Below are positions 39,962 to 50,896 of a stretch of DNA of 64,000 nt, in pieces (position 1 is the stretch's first letter; each line of letters starts with the position of its first letter). The DNA comes from Fallopia convolvulus. Taxonomy: Eukaryota > Streptophyta > Magnoliopsida > Caryophyllales > Polygonaceae. Below the pieces are notes generated by a model, which ran no database searches, was not told where the DNA came from, and was given only the letters and a program-made list of their open reading frames with translations. The translations under genes were made by a program, and so were the position numbers. Where the stretch lies: contig OZ024733.1 in the NCBI GenBank assembly GCA_964016875.1, forward strand, positions 24,347,324 to 24,411,323, read 5' to 3'.

Positions 39962-42317
39962 ATGGGGAGAAAAAACCCAACCGGCTCTTTGAAAATGAAG
40001 GAAAACACAAGCTCTTGCAAGCCAAATGCTACCATGGAGATGGCAAATGTGGATGCAAAGCTTGAAATCATCAAGGCAAATGAGAAAGAAGTGGATTCTA
40101 GCAAGGCCGAAGAGGAAGCTTTGAAGGAGATGCAAAAAACCACCATGGATGAAGTTGAAGCTTTGGTGGAAGAAATCCAAGAAACAATGAATGAAATTTC
40201 TCCTATTGAAGAGGAAATGGAAGTAGTGGCCCACACAAGGGACCCCTTGTCCGAGAATGAGGATGGCGAGATCTTTCCGGTTAGTATCCCACCTCCACCG
40301 CCGGCAACCTTGGCGGCGCCACCGATTGACATCCTTGCTCTTGAGATGGTGGGTGTGGTCAAGGAGAAGGGTGGTCCCCACGACTTGTCACATGTCAATA
40401 ACAAGGAAAAGTTTGTCTTGGAAGAAGGTGTTGGAGGGAAACCCAAAAAGGTAAAGTCCACTATTCACTTTGTACCTATTACACCTATTGTCTACCCTAG
40501 TTTGGGTAATACCCATCTAGAAGATCCACATGCTCTACCAACTCTCCTACCAACCCACTCTTTAGCCGCCACTCACACAAACCAAACCCTAATCTCCTCC
40601 TTCTTCCCCTCCACATCACCAAAAGACTTGGCCCCACCAAAAAATTCAAAAAATCCCTCCAAATCCCCAACGACTAGTCCCTCCCTTACCGCGCCCCCTC
40701 CACCGCTTTGCCTAGCCTTGGCGTGCCAAACCAAAATCCCCCTGCACCCACTGCCATGGCCACGCACCAGGTGCGCCCACCACGCTCCAACCACGCTAAG
40801 ACCCAACCCGTGCCAGCCTCGGGCCACATCGGCACGAGCGCGACCGCACCTAAAACCTATGTCGCGGTGGCCAAATATGGCGCGCCGACGGTCCGATCAC
40901 CCCCGAATCCTCCAAGTCCAAATGCTTGGGCATCAAATTCCAAAAAATATTCATGAACTCGGGTTCGGGAGGGAAATTAACCTACACTCCACCAACTTCG
41001 AATCGAGTGGCAATCAAGTGCTCCGAGGGATTGCCGAAACAAGCCGTGTGGGGATGGTCACTACTCGGGCAATACGTGGGTTATCACCCGGGTCACTTTT
41101 TGATCAATCAAATGATGAAGTCTTGGGGAGTTAAAGCTAAATATAGAGAGGAGGATGATTGGATGATTTTCAAATTTGAAACCGAGGAGGACCAAGACAA
41201 GGTTCTAAGGGGAGGACCGTATTTTATTCATGGCAAACCGCTCCTCCTCAAGCACGTCCCCGAAAAATTTGCCTTTAACCGAAGGGACGTGGCCACAATT
41301 CCCCTATGGGTTCGCATCTTTGGCTTGGCAAGTGAATTTTGGGACCCCGAAGTGCTAGGTCGTGTGGCCTCACAAATAGGAAAGCCGCTCTACATGGACC
41401 CGGTCACCGACGGAAGGAAACGAGGTTCGTATGCTCGTGTACTAGTTGAGATTAATTTTGCAAATGAGATTGTGCGTGATACTATACTTGACTTTGATGA
41501 TGGAGTGTCACTTGAGTGCACTTTTCTTGTGGAAAACGAGCCTTTGTATTGCAAATCTTGTTGCTCCTTTGGGCATGATGATATAGGTTGCACCTTCAAG
41601 GAAAAAAGGGAAGTCGTAGGTGTAAATGCAAGGAGATCCTCCAAGGCCTCAAAGATCAATGCTCGGAGAGGGGAAGAGCCGGCCGGGGATGGCGGTCCCT
41701 TGGAGGCGCAAGGGAAGTCGATTGCCACACCACATGATTCCACCAAGAAGGGTCCAATGCCCCCCACCGGTACCACCTCCAAAACCGAAGCATCAAAAGG
41801 AAAGGAAACCTCTATGAGTGGGGGAAAACACGGGAAACACATTGAGAGAGAACCCATTCGACCACAAAACCACAAAAAACCAAAAAACAAAAGGGATGGG
41901 AAACAAGTTATGAGAGAGGACGAGTGCACTTCCCACACCTCAAATGTGAGTGCCTCGAGTAGTGAGGATTTTTCCGAAAATGAGAGTACCACATCTTTGA
42001 GTGAAAGTGAGAGTGACAAAGAAATCGAACCAAACCCCGTAGTGGCTTCGGTAGAGGAGGTGGCCGCTAGTGAGGAGGGCGATGACGAAGCCTCGGTCAA
42101 CTATGCCGAGGGTGGAAGAGGTGGTGGCACCGGGGAAAAGGAGCCATTTGTGGATGTAAGATCCAAATCGGCCATGAGGAAAGAAAGAAAGGCCACCGAG
42201 AGGGAGACTCTCCTAGCACTTAGAGCTCAAAGCAAATTTCCAAACCAAGCGGTGGGGAGGACAACTCGGAGCTCAATGAGAGCCGAGAGGGGGAAGGGCA
42301 CCAAGGTGTCCCTATGA
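39962..42317 (+). pseudogene. LINE E9 ORF1 with two frameshifts
   Basis: The start MGRKNPTGSLKMKEN is in the context GGCCATGGGG. The N-terminal part has a Glu/Lys helix-like stretch and the acidic motif VAHTRDPLSENEDG. One frameshift lies at about 40700, in the linker, so GHIGTSATAPKTYVAVA is read in a second frame. Another at about 40940, just before NSGSGGKLTYTPPTS, restores the frame that runs to the end. DUF4283 (about 41035-41460) and the zinc knuckle CKSCCSFGHDDIGC (about 41550-41592) are intact. The tail ends RAERGKGTKVSL with TGA overlapping the ORF2 ATG. Confidence 0.85.
42314..42317 (+). other. ATGA stop/start overlap of E9 ORF1 and ORF2
   Basis: The bases CTATGACG hold the ORF1 TGA and ORF2 ATG, identical in context to the E3, E12 and E15 overlaps. 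Confidence 0.72.
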
Positions 42318-45300
42318 CGATCATTGCATGGAATATCTAGGGGCTTTGCCATCCCCGGAAACAAAATGGCCTAAGAAAGTTGATTCAAGATAATAAGGCA
42401 AAGGTTTGTGCCGTTTTTGAAACTAAGTGCCAAGGTTTTGATCCTTTTGATTTGACTAAGAGAGTGGCCCCGGGTTGGAACCACGCCTCTAATTTTCTAC
42501 TTGACGACCGAGCTCGGATTCTTGTGATTTGGGACCCGGTGCTCGTTGAGGTCGAAGTTGTTGCCATCTCCGTACAACACATCGGTTGTCTCATCACTTG
42601 CAAGACAACCGGTGTGGTGTATGGTTGTTGTTTCATATATGGCTTGTATAGTGTGGTGCATAGGAGAGCTATTTGGAGCCACATTGAGGAGCTTTTTGAG
42701 GCTCATGTGCGGCCTGGGATGGTTTTGGGTGATTTCAAGAATGTTATTGAAGAAGATGAAAGGGTGAATGGGAGACCGGTTACCATGTACGAATGTAGAC
42801 ACATGATTGAAGGGTGCCAAAGGCTTGGGCTTGTGGACACCCCTTACACGAGCTCCAATCCTTTCACTTGGACCAACCATACGGTGTGGAGCAAAATTGA
42901 CCGAGTGATGGTAAACCCTCTTTGGTTCAATTATGATTTCCTTTGTCATACTAACTACCCGGATATGTGGGAGTATTCCGACCACAAGCCGTGGATTGTC
43001 TCCTTGTGTAGGACAAATCAAAGTGGCAAGAAATATTTCCAATTCTTCAACATGTGGGTGGGAGATCCGAGATTCCAAGAGATTGTTCGAGAAGGGTGGG
43101 TGTCCAATCATCGGGGCACCTACCAATACCGGCTTTCCAAGCTCATCCAAGGGATGAAGATGCCTTTTAAGAGACTCAACCAACAAGAGTTTAGCCATAT
43201 CTCCTCAAGGAAAACCGAGGCCAACCTCGCTTTCTCCCGAACCCTTGAGGAGCTACGGTTGAACCCCGAGTCTATTGAAGCCAAGCAAGAAATGGGTAAG
43301 GCAAGAGAAAAGGCAAAAAGACTCAATGAGGCCGAGGCTTGCTTCCTCCAACAACAAGCCAAGGCCAAGTACATCTTGAAGAGTGATCGATGCACAAGCT
43401 ACTTCCATGCCATGGTGAGAGCCAATGGGAAAAGAAACCACATCTCCTCCATCACCAAACCTAATGGACTCTCCACTACATCCATGGGGGAGGTGGTTGG
43501 GGATTTTGAAGTTTTTTTCAAAGGGTTATTTGGTTCAGAGGTGGAGGTTGCCATGCCTTCACCGGGAGAGTTTGCTCGAGGGCCACGCATTTCCAATGAA
43601 GACGCGCAAATGTTGGTGGCGCCGGTGTCCAACAAAGACATCAAGGAGGCCCTTTGGTCCAAGGGAGATGATAAAGCACCGGGCCCCGATGGCTTCACCG
43701 CAGAATTCTTCAAAGCCACGTGGGAAACAACTGGGCCCGAGGTTTGTGCGGCGGTAAAAGAGTTCTTTGCAAATGGGAAACTCCTCCGGCAATTCAACCA
43801 CACCATCATTTCCCTCATTCCAAAAGTTGAAGAGCCGACTAGGGTGGAGCATTACCGTCCAATCTCATGTTGCAATGTGGTCTACAAGATAATTTCTAAG
43901 GTGATGACACTACACCTAGCCAAGTGCCTTGGCGCCCTCATTGATCCGGCCCAAAGCGCTTTTGTGGAGGGTCGGTTAATGTCGGACAACATATTTCTTG
44001 TGCAAGAACTCTTGAGGAAATACAACTTCAAGAGAGAAACCCGAAGATGCTTTTTGAATGTGGATCTTGCAAAGGCGTACGACACCATCTCGTGGGACTT
44101 TCTAAGGTTTGCCCTTACTAGCCTTGGATGCCCTTCGAGATTTGTTTCATGGATCATGGAATGCTTGACCACCACCACTTACTCTATCAAGATCAACAAA
44201 GGCTTACATGGCTTCTTCCCCGGCAAGCGTGGACTCCGACAAGGTGACCCACTCTCCCCTCTCCTTTTTGTTATGTGCATGGAATTTCTCTCTCGCCTCC
44301 TCAAAAAAGAAACCGCTAGAGATTCCTTCCATTACCACCAAAATTGTGAGAACCTCAAGCTTTCCCACCTTTTATTTGCCGACGATGTTGTGTTGTTTAG
44401 CCGAGGGGACTTAGGCTCGGTGAGGATCCTTATGGGTTGTTTGGAGAGGTTCAAGTCAATTTCCAGTCTAGCCATGAATGTGAGCAAATCTTCCATATTT
44501 TTTGGCTCGGTTCCGGAGGAAGAAAGGGGACCGATTATAGATGCCACCGGGTTCAAACTAGGAAGCTTTCCTTTTCGCTACCTAGGCATTCCCATTTGTC
44601 CATACGGCCTCCAAGCCCTACATTACAAACTGCTCCTTAACAAAATGGGTGGGTTCCTAAATAATTTGGCAAAAAAGAGTCTCTCCTTTGCAGGGAGGAA
44701 AGAGTTGATAGCCTCGGTTTTACAAGGGGTTGAGGGTTTTTGGCTTTCCATACTTCCTATCACAACCGTTGTCCTAAACCGTTTGATTACCCTTTGTCGG
44801 GATTTTCTTTGGAGAAGGCCACCGGTAAAATGGGTCGATATTTGTGTTCCTAGAAAGGAAGGTGGGCTAGGGCTCTTAAACCTCAAAACTTGGAACAAGA
44901 GTTTCACGCTAAAGCATTATTGGCATATCCATGACATGAGAGATAGCCTATGGGTTCGGTGGGTGCATCATAGATATCTTGAAGTCCTTGAACCTCTAGA
45001 TTGGGAACCACATCAAAAAGACTCTCCCTTGATCAAAGCCATCCTTGGAGCAAAAAAGATGATTGTGAACCTCGAGGGAAGAGAGGTGGGTGTGGGTGAC
45101 CTCCTTGAGAGTTGGTGCGAGGAGGGCCGGTTTAGAGTGGCTCGTGCTTATGGTGTCTTGAGGGAGAAAAAACCGGTGGTTAGTTGGCATGGGATGGTAT
45201 GGGCTAAACACAACACCCCCAAACACATGTTCATTTTGTGGCTAGCCAACCTTGGAAGACTTTCTACATATGACCGACTCCATTTCCTTGACCTAGACCC

Positions 45301-45653
45301 GGGATGCCAACTTTGTGGGGCTGAGCTTGAAACTCACGATCACTTATATTTTGAGTGCCCATACACGCACGCCATTTGGCGCGAGGTCCGGGGCCGCTTC
45401 ATGATTCCAACCGAGGCTTCCAACATGCGGCGCGCCTTGAAATGGTTGCATCGGAGCGCCCGAGGCCGTGATTGCTTGTCGCGCGCGCGCCTTTGCTTTT
45501 TCCGCCACGGTCTACTATGTTTGGCACGCTAGGAATGCTAAAGTGTTTGATCAAAACCCCATCCCAAAGGAGGTAGTGACCCGATTGATATTGACCCATG
45601 TATTTACTTTGCTCAATGATATTTATCCTCCTTGTAAGGTGGAAGCCTTGTAG
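42314..45653 (+). pseudogene. LINE E9 ORF2, one early stop and a late frameshift
   Basis: From the ATG the frame meets TAG at 42338-42340 (codon 9, Gln or Lys in relatives) and is then open to 45532. The endonuclease has ETKCQGFD, WSKIDRVMV and SDHKPW; the usual LGDFN reads LGDFK, an Asn-to-Lys change at a residue expected to be catalytic. RT has GDDKAPGPDG, LNVDLAKAYDTISW, GLRQGDPLSPL and LLFADDVVLFS. zf-RVT (HNTPKHMFILW to CQLCGAELETHDHLY) lies at about 45205-45360. A base missing from the GCGCGCGC run near 45487 shifts the last 55 residues, which end CKVEAL at 45653. Confidence 0.88.
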
Positions 45654-45824
45654 TGTTTGCTTGTATGCGTAGTATGGAAGGCCTGCGTGTCTTTTCATGT
45701 ACGCTTTGATTTATGGTTCGAGAGGCCTGCGTGCTTACCCGTTCATGATACATGTACATCAGATTATCCCACCCTTTCAAGGGTTTTTACTACTTAATCG
45801 AATTTACCATTCACCAAAAAAAAA
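45654..45824 (+). other. E9 3' UTR hairpins and A-tail
   Basis: Hairpin 1 is at 45667-45704 (GCGTAGTATGGAA with its partner ending TGTACGC). The terminal stem ACCCTTTCAAGGGT is at 45771-45784. Confidence 0.68.
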
Positions 45825-45837
45825 GAAAGAGCACATG
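45824..45837 (+). repeat. Junction repeat AGAAAGAGCACATG (E9/E10)
   Basis: It is directly followed by the truncated 5' end of E10. The matching copy after E10 is at 46772-46788. Confidence 0.85.
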
Positions 45838-45838
45838 A

Positions 45839-46603
45839 TGGAATGAGGGTTTTATGGCTAAGCATTTTTGGCACATTTTCCATATGAGGGATAGCATGTG
45901 GGTGCGGTGGGTTCATCACTGGTACCTTAGTGTCGCCGAGCCTCTTTCTTGGACCATACACAAGAATGATTCGCCCTTGATCAAAGATATTATCAATGTC
46001 CGAGACAAGATTGTGGGGCTCGAAAGAGGGGAGTTGAGCGTCGGGGAGCTTCTCGAATCATGGTGTTTGGATGGGTGCTTTAAAGTCTCCAAGGCCTATG
46101 ATTTCCTTCGTCCTCGGAAGCCGATGGTTGCATGGCATAGGGTGGTGTGGGCCAAGCACAACACGCCGAAGCACTCTTTCATTCTTTGGCTTGCGAACCT
46201 CGGGAAGCTATCTACCTATGATCGTCTCCTCTTCCTTGATGTGGAGCCGGGCTGCCGCCTATGTGGAGCTGAACTTGAGACACATGAGCACCTTTTCTTC
46301 GAGTGCCCTTACTCGTGTGGCATTTGGAGGGAGGTGCGGACGAGATTCATGATCACCGCCGCTTGCCGCTCGTTGGGGCGCGCCTTGGACTGGATGCGTC
46401 GGCGCGCCCGGGGCCGTAGTTGCCTTGCTCGTGCTCGGGTTTTTGCTTTCTCCGCCACGGTCTATTATTTGTGGCATGCTCGGAATGCTTGCATCTTCGA
46501 TGGGAACCTCATTTCCCCCGAAGTGATTATTAGATTGATTATTACTCATGTATTCCGTTTGCTTTATGATATTTATCCCATTTGTATGGTGGAGAGACTT
46601 TAG
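45839..46603 (+). pseudogene. LINE E10 ORF2 C-terminal fragment (zf-RVT)
   Basis: An open frame starts inside ORF2 at WNEGFMAKHFWHIF and ends CMVERL. It holds the zf-RVT region HNTPKHSFILW through CRLCGAELETHEHLF and the RRRARGRSCLARARVFAF tail. It lacks endonuclease and RT. Sequence relatives are E1 and E5. No internal stop, so the insertion is probably young. Confidence 0.9.
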
Positions 46604-46774
46604 TATGATTATGGGTTTGCGTAGTTTGGATGGCTTGTATGCTATTCCATTTGCGCTTGTTCTTGCATAGTTAGGAAGGCCTGCATGCTTGTTCTTTTAT
46701 GCGTGTTGTACTTGATTATTTACCCTTTTAAAGGGTCATATTAATACGAATTTACTGCTTCATAGCAAAAAAGA
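46604..46774 (+). other. E10 3' UTR hairpins and A-tail
   Basis: Hairpin 1 is at 46619-46656, hairpin 2 at 46665-46702 (GCATAG...TATGC) and the terminal stem ACCCTTTTAAAGGGT at 46722-46736. Confidence 0.7.
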
Positions 46775-46788
46775 AAGAGCACATGTTA
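46772..46788 (+). repeat. Junction repeat AGAAAGAGCACATGTTA (E10/E11)
   Basis: It separates the E10 tail from the truncated start of E11. Confidence 0.85.
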
Positions 46789-48018
46789 ATCTTGATGGAG
46801 TGTTTGGAGCGCTTTTCTCTTATGTCGGGGTTGAGAGTTAATGTGGGTAAGTCATCTATTTTCCGTGGTTCGGTCCCGGTGCATGAGAGGGCTGGCCTTA
46901 TTCAAGCCATGAGGTTCAAAGAAGGGGTTTTTCCTTTTAGATATTTAGGAGTACCAATTGCTCCTTATGGGTTGAGAGTGGTGCAATATAAAACTCTTCT
47001 TGATAAGGTTGGGGGGTATTTGAATGCATGGGCCAAGAAAACTATTTCCTTTGCGGGGAGGAGGGAGCTTATTGCTTCGATTCTCCAAGGGGTTGAGTGC
47101 TTTTGGTTATCCATTCTTCCTGTGCCTACGGGGGTTGTTTCTAGTTTGATTAGCATGTGCCGGGACTTCCTTTGGCATATGCCTCGGGTTAAATGGGTTA
47201 ATTTGTGTGCGCCGAGGGAGGAATGGGGTCTTGGATTGTTTGATCTTGAAGTATGGAACAATTGCTTTATGATTAAACACTTTTGGCATATCTTTTCCAT
47301 GAGAGATAGTTTATGGGTTAGGTGGGTTCATAATCGCTATCTTGGCGTGGTTGAGCCACTTGATTCGGTGGCGCATCGTAGGGACTCCCCTTTGATTAAG
47401 GCTGTCCTTGAGGCTCGGGATTTGGTTGTTAACCTTGAAGGCCGAGAGGTTAGTGTTGGTGATTTACTTGACTCGTGGTGTGATGGCGGGAGGTTTCGGG
47501 TGGCGCGCGCCTATGAGGCTCTTAGGCCTCGACACCCGGTGGTGCGGTGGACTCGACAGGTTTGGGCGCCTCATAATACACCCAAGCATATGTTTATTTT
47601 GTGGCTTGCTAATCTTGGTCGGTTGTCCACCTATGATAGACTTTTGTTCCTTGATGTTGATCCTGGTTGTCGGTTGTGTGGTGCGGAGCTTGAGACACAT
47701 GACCATCTTTTCTTTGCTTGCCGTTACGCCGACACTATTTGGAGGGAGATCCGAGTTCGGTTTTTGATCCCAGCAGTGGCATCCTCGGTTAAGCGCGCCT
47801 TGCGCTGGCTACAGCACCATGCACGTGGCCGTAATTGTCTTTCTAGAGCTCAAGTGTTTGCATTGTCAGCCACGGTGTATTATATTTGGCATGCTCGAAA
47901 TTCATGTATTTTTGATAGGAATCTCATGTCTACCGAGGTGGTTGTTCGTTTGATATTTACACATGTTTTTAGATTATTGCATGATTTGTTTCCTTTGTCT
48001 CGAGTTGAGAGGTTGTAG
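46789..48018 (+). pseudogene. LINE E11 ORF2 C-terminal fragment
   Basis: A continuous frame of about 410 codons from ILMECLERFSLMSGL to LSRVERL. It covers the RT end (GKSSIFRGS, FRYLGVPIAPYGL), the connector FAGRRELIASILQGVE and zf-RVT (HNTPKHMFILW to CRLCGAELETHDHLF at about 47572-47716). Catalytic RT residues and the endonuclease lie upstream of the truncation. It closely resembles E6 and E13 and has no stop. Confidence 0.9.
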
Positions 48019-48187
48019 TTGCTTGTTATGCGTAGTATGGAAGGCTTGCATGCTTTTCCATGTACGCTAATGATTTGCTTGTTTGGAGGGACTGCGTGCT
48101 TGTCCATTAAGCTTGACTCTTGTATTGTTTATTGTACCCTCTTAGTAGGGTCATATTTTTAATCGAATTTACCATTACAAAAAAAAA
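48019..48187 (+). other. E11 3' UTR hairpins and A-tail
   Basis: Hairpin 1 at 48030-48067 has a long stem (GCGTAGTATGGAA with TTCCATGTACGC) and TTGCATGC in the loop. Hairpin 2 is at 48077-48112. The terminal stem ACCCT-CTTAGT-AGGGT is at 48136-48151. Confidence 0.75.
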
Positions 48188-48203
48188 GAAAGGGCACATG
48201 TTA
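48187..48203 (+). repeat. Junction repeat AGAAAGGGCACATGTTA (E11/E12)
   Basis: One-base variant of the shared junction sequence. Confidence 0.83.
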
Positions 48204-48448
48204 AGAAAGAGCTCTCAGTAAGAAAGATCTCTCAGTGCTCTTAGTGTTTTCCTAGAGAGAGAAGCTCTCTCCTCTCTCCTCTTTCCCTCACCCAAAACCG
48301 ATTGCCTCACACTCTCTCACCGGCGACCTAAAGCCGACAAGGGCACACCTCACCTGGCCCTTGCTCAAACAAGCCTTCCCCCACCAGCCCACATCACCAA
48401 ACAACCCACCTTTGGCCTAACGCCACCTTCTTTTGGCCATTCTCGGCC

Positions 48449-50896
48449 ATGGGAAGGAAAAACCCAACCGACACCTTGAAAATGAAGGAAGACGCAAGCT
48501 CTACCAATCCAAAAGATGAAGTTGCTCACAAAAGCAAGGCAATTTCTTCCAAGGAAATGTTGAAGGATGATAGAAAGATTGCTAGCAACAAAGAACAAGC
48601 TTTGAGAAAGGAAAAAGAGGTGGTTTCAAGTCGGAGCTCAAAAGCCACCATGGAAGGGAAAGAAAGAAGTTTGGAGCTTGAACAAGATGAGGATTTTGAT
48701 GCTCAAAAGGAAAATGATGAGGCCGAGAACATGGAAGTAGCGGTCCTTGGGAGAAATGAGCTATCCGAGGAAGAAGAGGAGCTCTTGGAGCTAATTTCGA
48801 CACCAACAAAGCCACCGGCGTCGGCGCCGGAGCTCACCGTCGGGGAGATGCTTGGCTTGCCCATGGCGGCGGCCACAAACCCTAGCTTGGCCCCCAAGGA
48901 GATAGCAAACAAGGAAGAGTCACATGTCCAAGCTTCCAAAATTGCATTGGGGACCAAAATTGGAAGCACACTCAAACAGGTAAGGTCAACACCCTCCCTT
49001 TCCTCTTGGCATGCTCTTGTTCCCCCCATTTCGGGTAAAGACTCTCTTGTAGCCCCATGTGATCCACCTACCTCCATTTCAGCCGCCACCCATCACATCC
49101 TTGCCCTAAAATACACACTCCTACCCACCAACCCTCAAAACACCTCGGCCCCACCCACCAACTCAAAAAATCCAACCCTTACCCATTCAAAAAACCTAAC
49201 GGCTAGTGCATCGGGCGCGCCCTTTCCTGCCGCGCCTAAGATCCTTGCAAACCCCGCCAAGCGCGCGCCTCTTCCTCCTGGGCCACAATAAAAAACCCAA
49301 CCCCCCTCGGCGCGGCACCAACGGCCAGCCTATGCCAACCCCGCACCGATGCCAGCCTCGGGCCACATTGGCACGAGTGCCTCGGCGCCCCGATCCTACT
49401 CCCATGTCGTTACGCGCCATGGCGCGCCCTTCCCATGGCCCGGCTCGAACCAAACTCGTCCCAATGCTTGGGCTACCCAATCCAAGAAAATTTTCATGAA
49501 TTCCGGGCTAGGAGGCAAGCTTGAATACATACCCCCAACCACGACCCGTGCCCAAATCAAATGTTCCGAGGCTTTACCAAAACAACAAGTTTGGGGGTGG
49601 TCTTTGCTAGGTCAATACATGGGATTCCATCCGGGGAACTTCTTGATTAATGAGTTGCGAAAGCAATGGGGTGTGAAATCAAGATATAGAGAAGAAGAGG
49701 GATGGATGATTATTAATTTCGACAATGAAGAGGATTGTGACAGGGTTCTTCAAGGGGGACCCTACTTTATACATGGCAAGCCTCTCCTCCTAAAATACAT
49801 TCTCGACAAGTTTGCCTTTAATAGGAAAGACATAGCAACCATTCCTCTTTGGGCGCGCTTGTATGGGCTCTCAAAGGACTATTGGACGACACCCGTGCTT
49901 AGTGGAGTGGCTTCATACATTGGAAAGCCGCTCTATATGGACCTGGTCACGTATGAAGGCAAGAGAGGAGCTTATGCACGAGTCCTAACAGAGATCAACT
50001 TCGCCTCGCCAATTGTAAGGGAGGTAGGTATTGGTTTTGATGATGGAGTTTCTATAGATTGCTCTTGTTTGATCGAAAATGAGCCTTGCTATTGTGATAT
50101 GTGTTGCTCTTTTAGGCATGAGAAAAAGGATTGCACCTTCAATGAAAAAAGAAAAAATGTAGGTGTGTTGGCCAAGCGTCCCTCCAAGGTCTCAAAGAGC
50201 AATGCTCGAAGAGAAGAAGAGCCGATCGGGGATGGCGGTGCCTTGGAGCCGCTAGCCAAAGTGAGTACTCCACCGAATGATTCCACCGGGAAGGGTCCTA
50301 TGTCCCCTAGAACCGGCGCCATTTCGTATACCGAAGCACCAAAGGGGAAGACAACCTCGGAGAGGGCGGGGAAACACGGGAAACACCTTGAGAGCGAACC
50401 ACAAATTCCAAAACCAAAACAAAGGGATGGGAAACAAAATGCGAGTGAGAAAGGCAAAAATAAGATAGGAGAGGAGGGCAACTCGCATTCACCAAAAGCG
50501 AGTGCCACGAGGGAAGATCCTTCACCCGAGAGTGAGAGCGAACCACCTTCAAGTGAGGCCGAGAGTGAGAGCGACAATGAGGTTGATCTTACCCCCGGAG
50601 TTGCTTCGGTTGAGGAGATGGTGGCTAGTGTGGAGGATGATGATGGAGTCTCGGACAACTTAGCCGAGGGTTGAAGAGGTGGAGACTCGAAGGAGGAAGA
50701 GATGTTTGTGGTTGCCAAGTCCAAATCGGCACAAAAGAGAGCTCGGAGGAAGGCACGCAAGATGGAGATGGAAATTGAAAATGCAAATGTATTGGCACTT
50801 CGAGCCGAAAATAAGTGGCAAAAGCCACCTCAAGCCATACGAACAAGGAGCTCGGTGAGAAACGAAGAAGGGAAGGGCACCAATGTGTCCCTATGA
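48449..50896 (+). pseudogene. LINE E12 ORF1 with two premature stops
   Basis: One frame from MGRKNPTDTLKMKED to GKGTNVSL, broken only by TAA at 49289-49291 and TGA at 50672-50674. It has the acidic motif AVLGRNELSEEEEE, GHIGTSASAPRSYSHVV, NSGLGGKLEYIPPTT, DUF4283 (about 49580-50030) and the zinc knuckle CDMCCSFRHEKKDC (about 50096-50137), in which the Gly before the zinc His is Arg. The tail has repeated Ser-Glu pairs and a basic KSAQKRARRKARK block. It is the same subfamily as E3 and E15, which share its KQVWGWSLLGQ context. Confidence 0.87.
50893..50896 (+). other. ATGA stop/start overlap of E12 ORF1 and ORF2
   Basis: The CCCTATGACGG context is identical to E3 and E15. The ORF2 N-terminus MTVLSWNVKGLCHPRK is intact here. 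Confidence 0.75.

Larger units (their letters stand above)
39748..45824 (+). mobile_element. LINE E9: full-length copy
   Basis: The 5' end carries two copies of AAGAAAGAGCTCTC-type repeats (about 39748-39781), then a GAGAGAGAAACTCTCTC hairpin leader, ORF1, ORF2, 3' UTR and an A-tail at 45815-45824. The same AGAAAGAGCACATG repeat lies on both sides (39719 and 45824). Confidence 0.87.
45838..46774 (+). mobile_element. LINE E10: strongly 5'-truncated copy
   Basis: It is about 0.94 kb: the last 255 codons of ORF2, 3' UTR and A-tail (46768-46774), with AGAAAGAGCACATG on both sides. Since the junction repeat sits directly before a truncation point inside ORF2, it cannot be part of the LINE 5' end. 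Confidence 0.88.
46789..48187 (+). mobile_element. LINE E11: 5'-truncated copy
   Basis: It begins just after the RT FADD region of ORF2 and ends in an A-tail at 48179-48187. It is flanked by junction repeats (46772-46788 and 48187-48203, the second with one A-to-G change). Confidence 0.88.
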
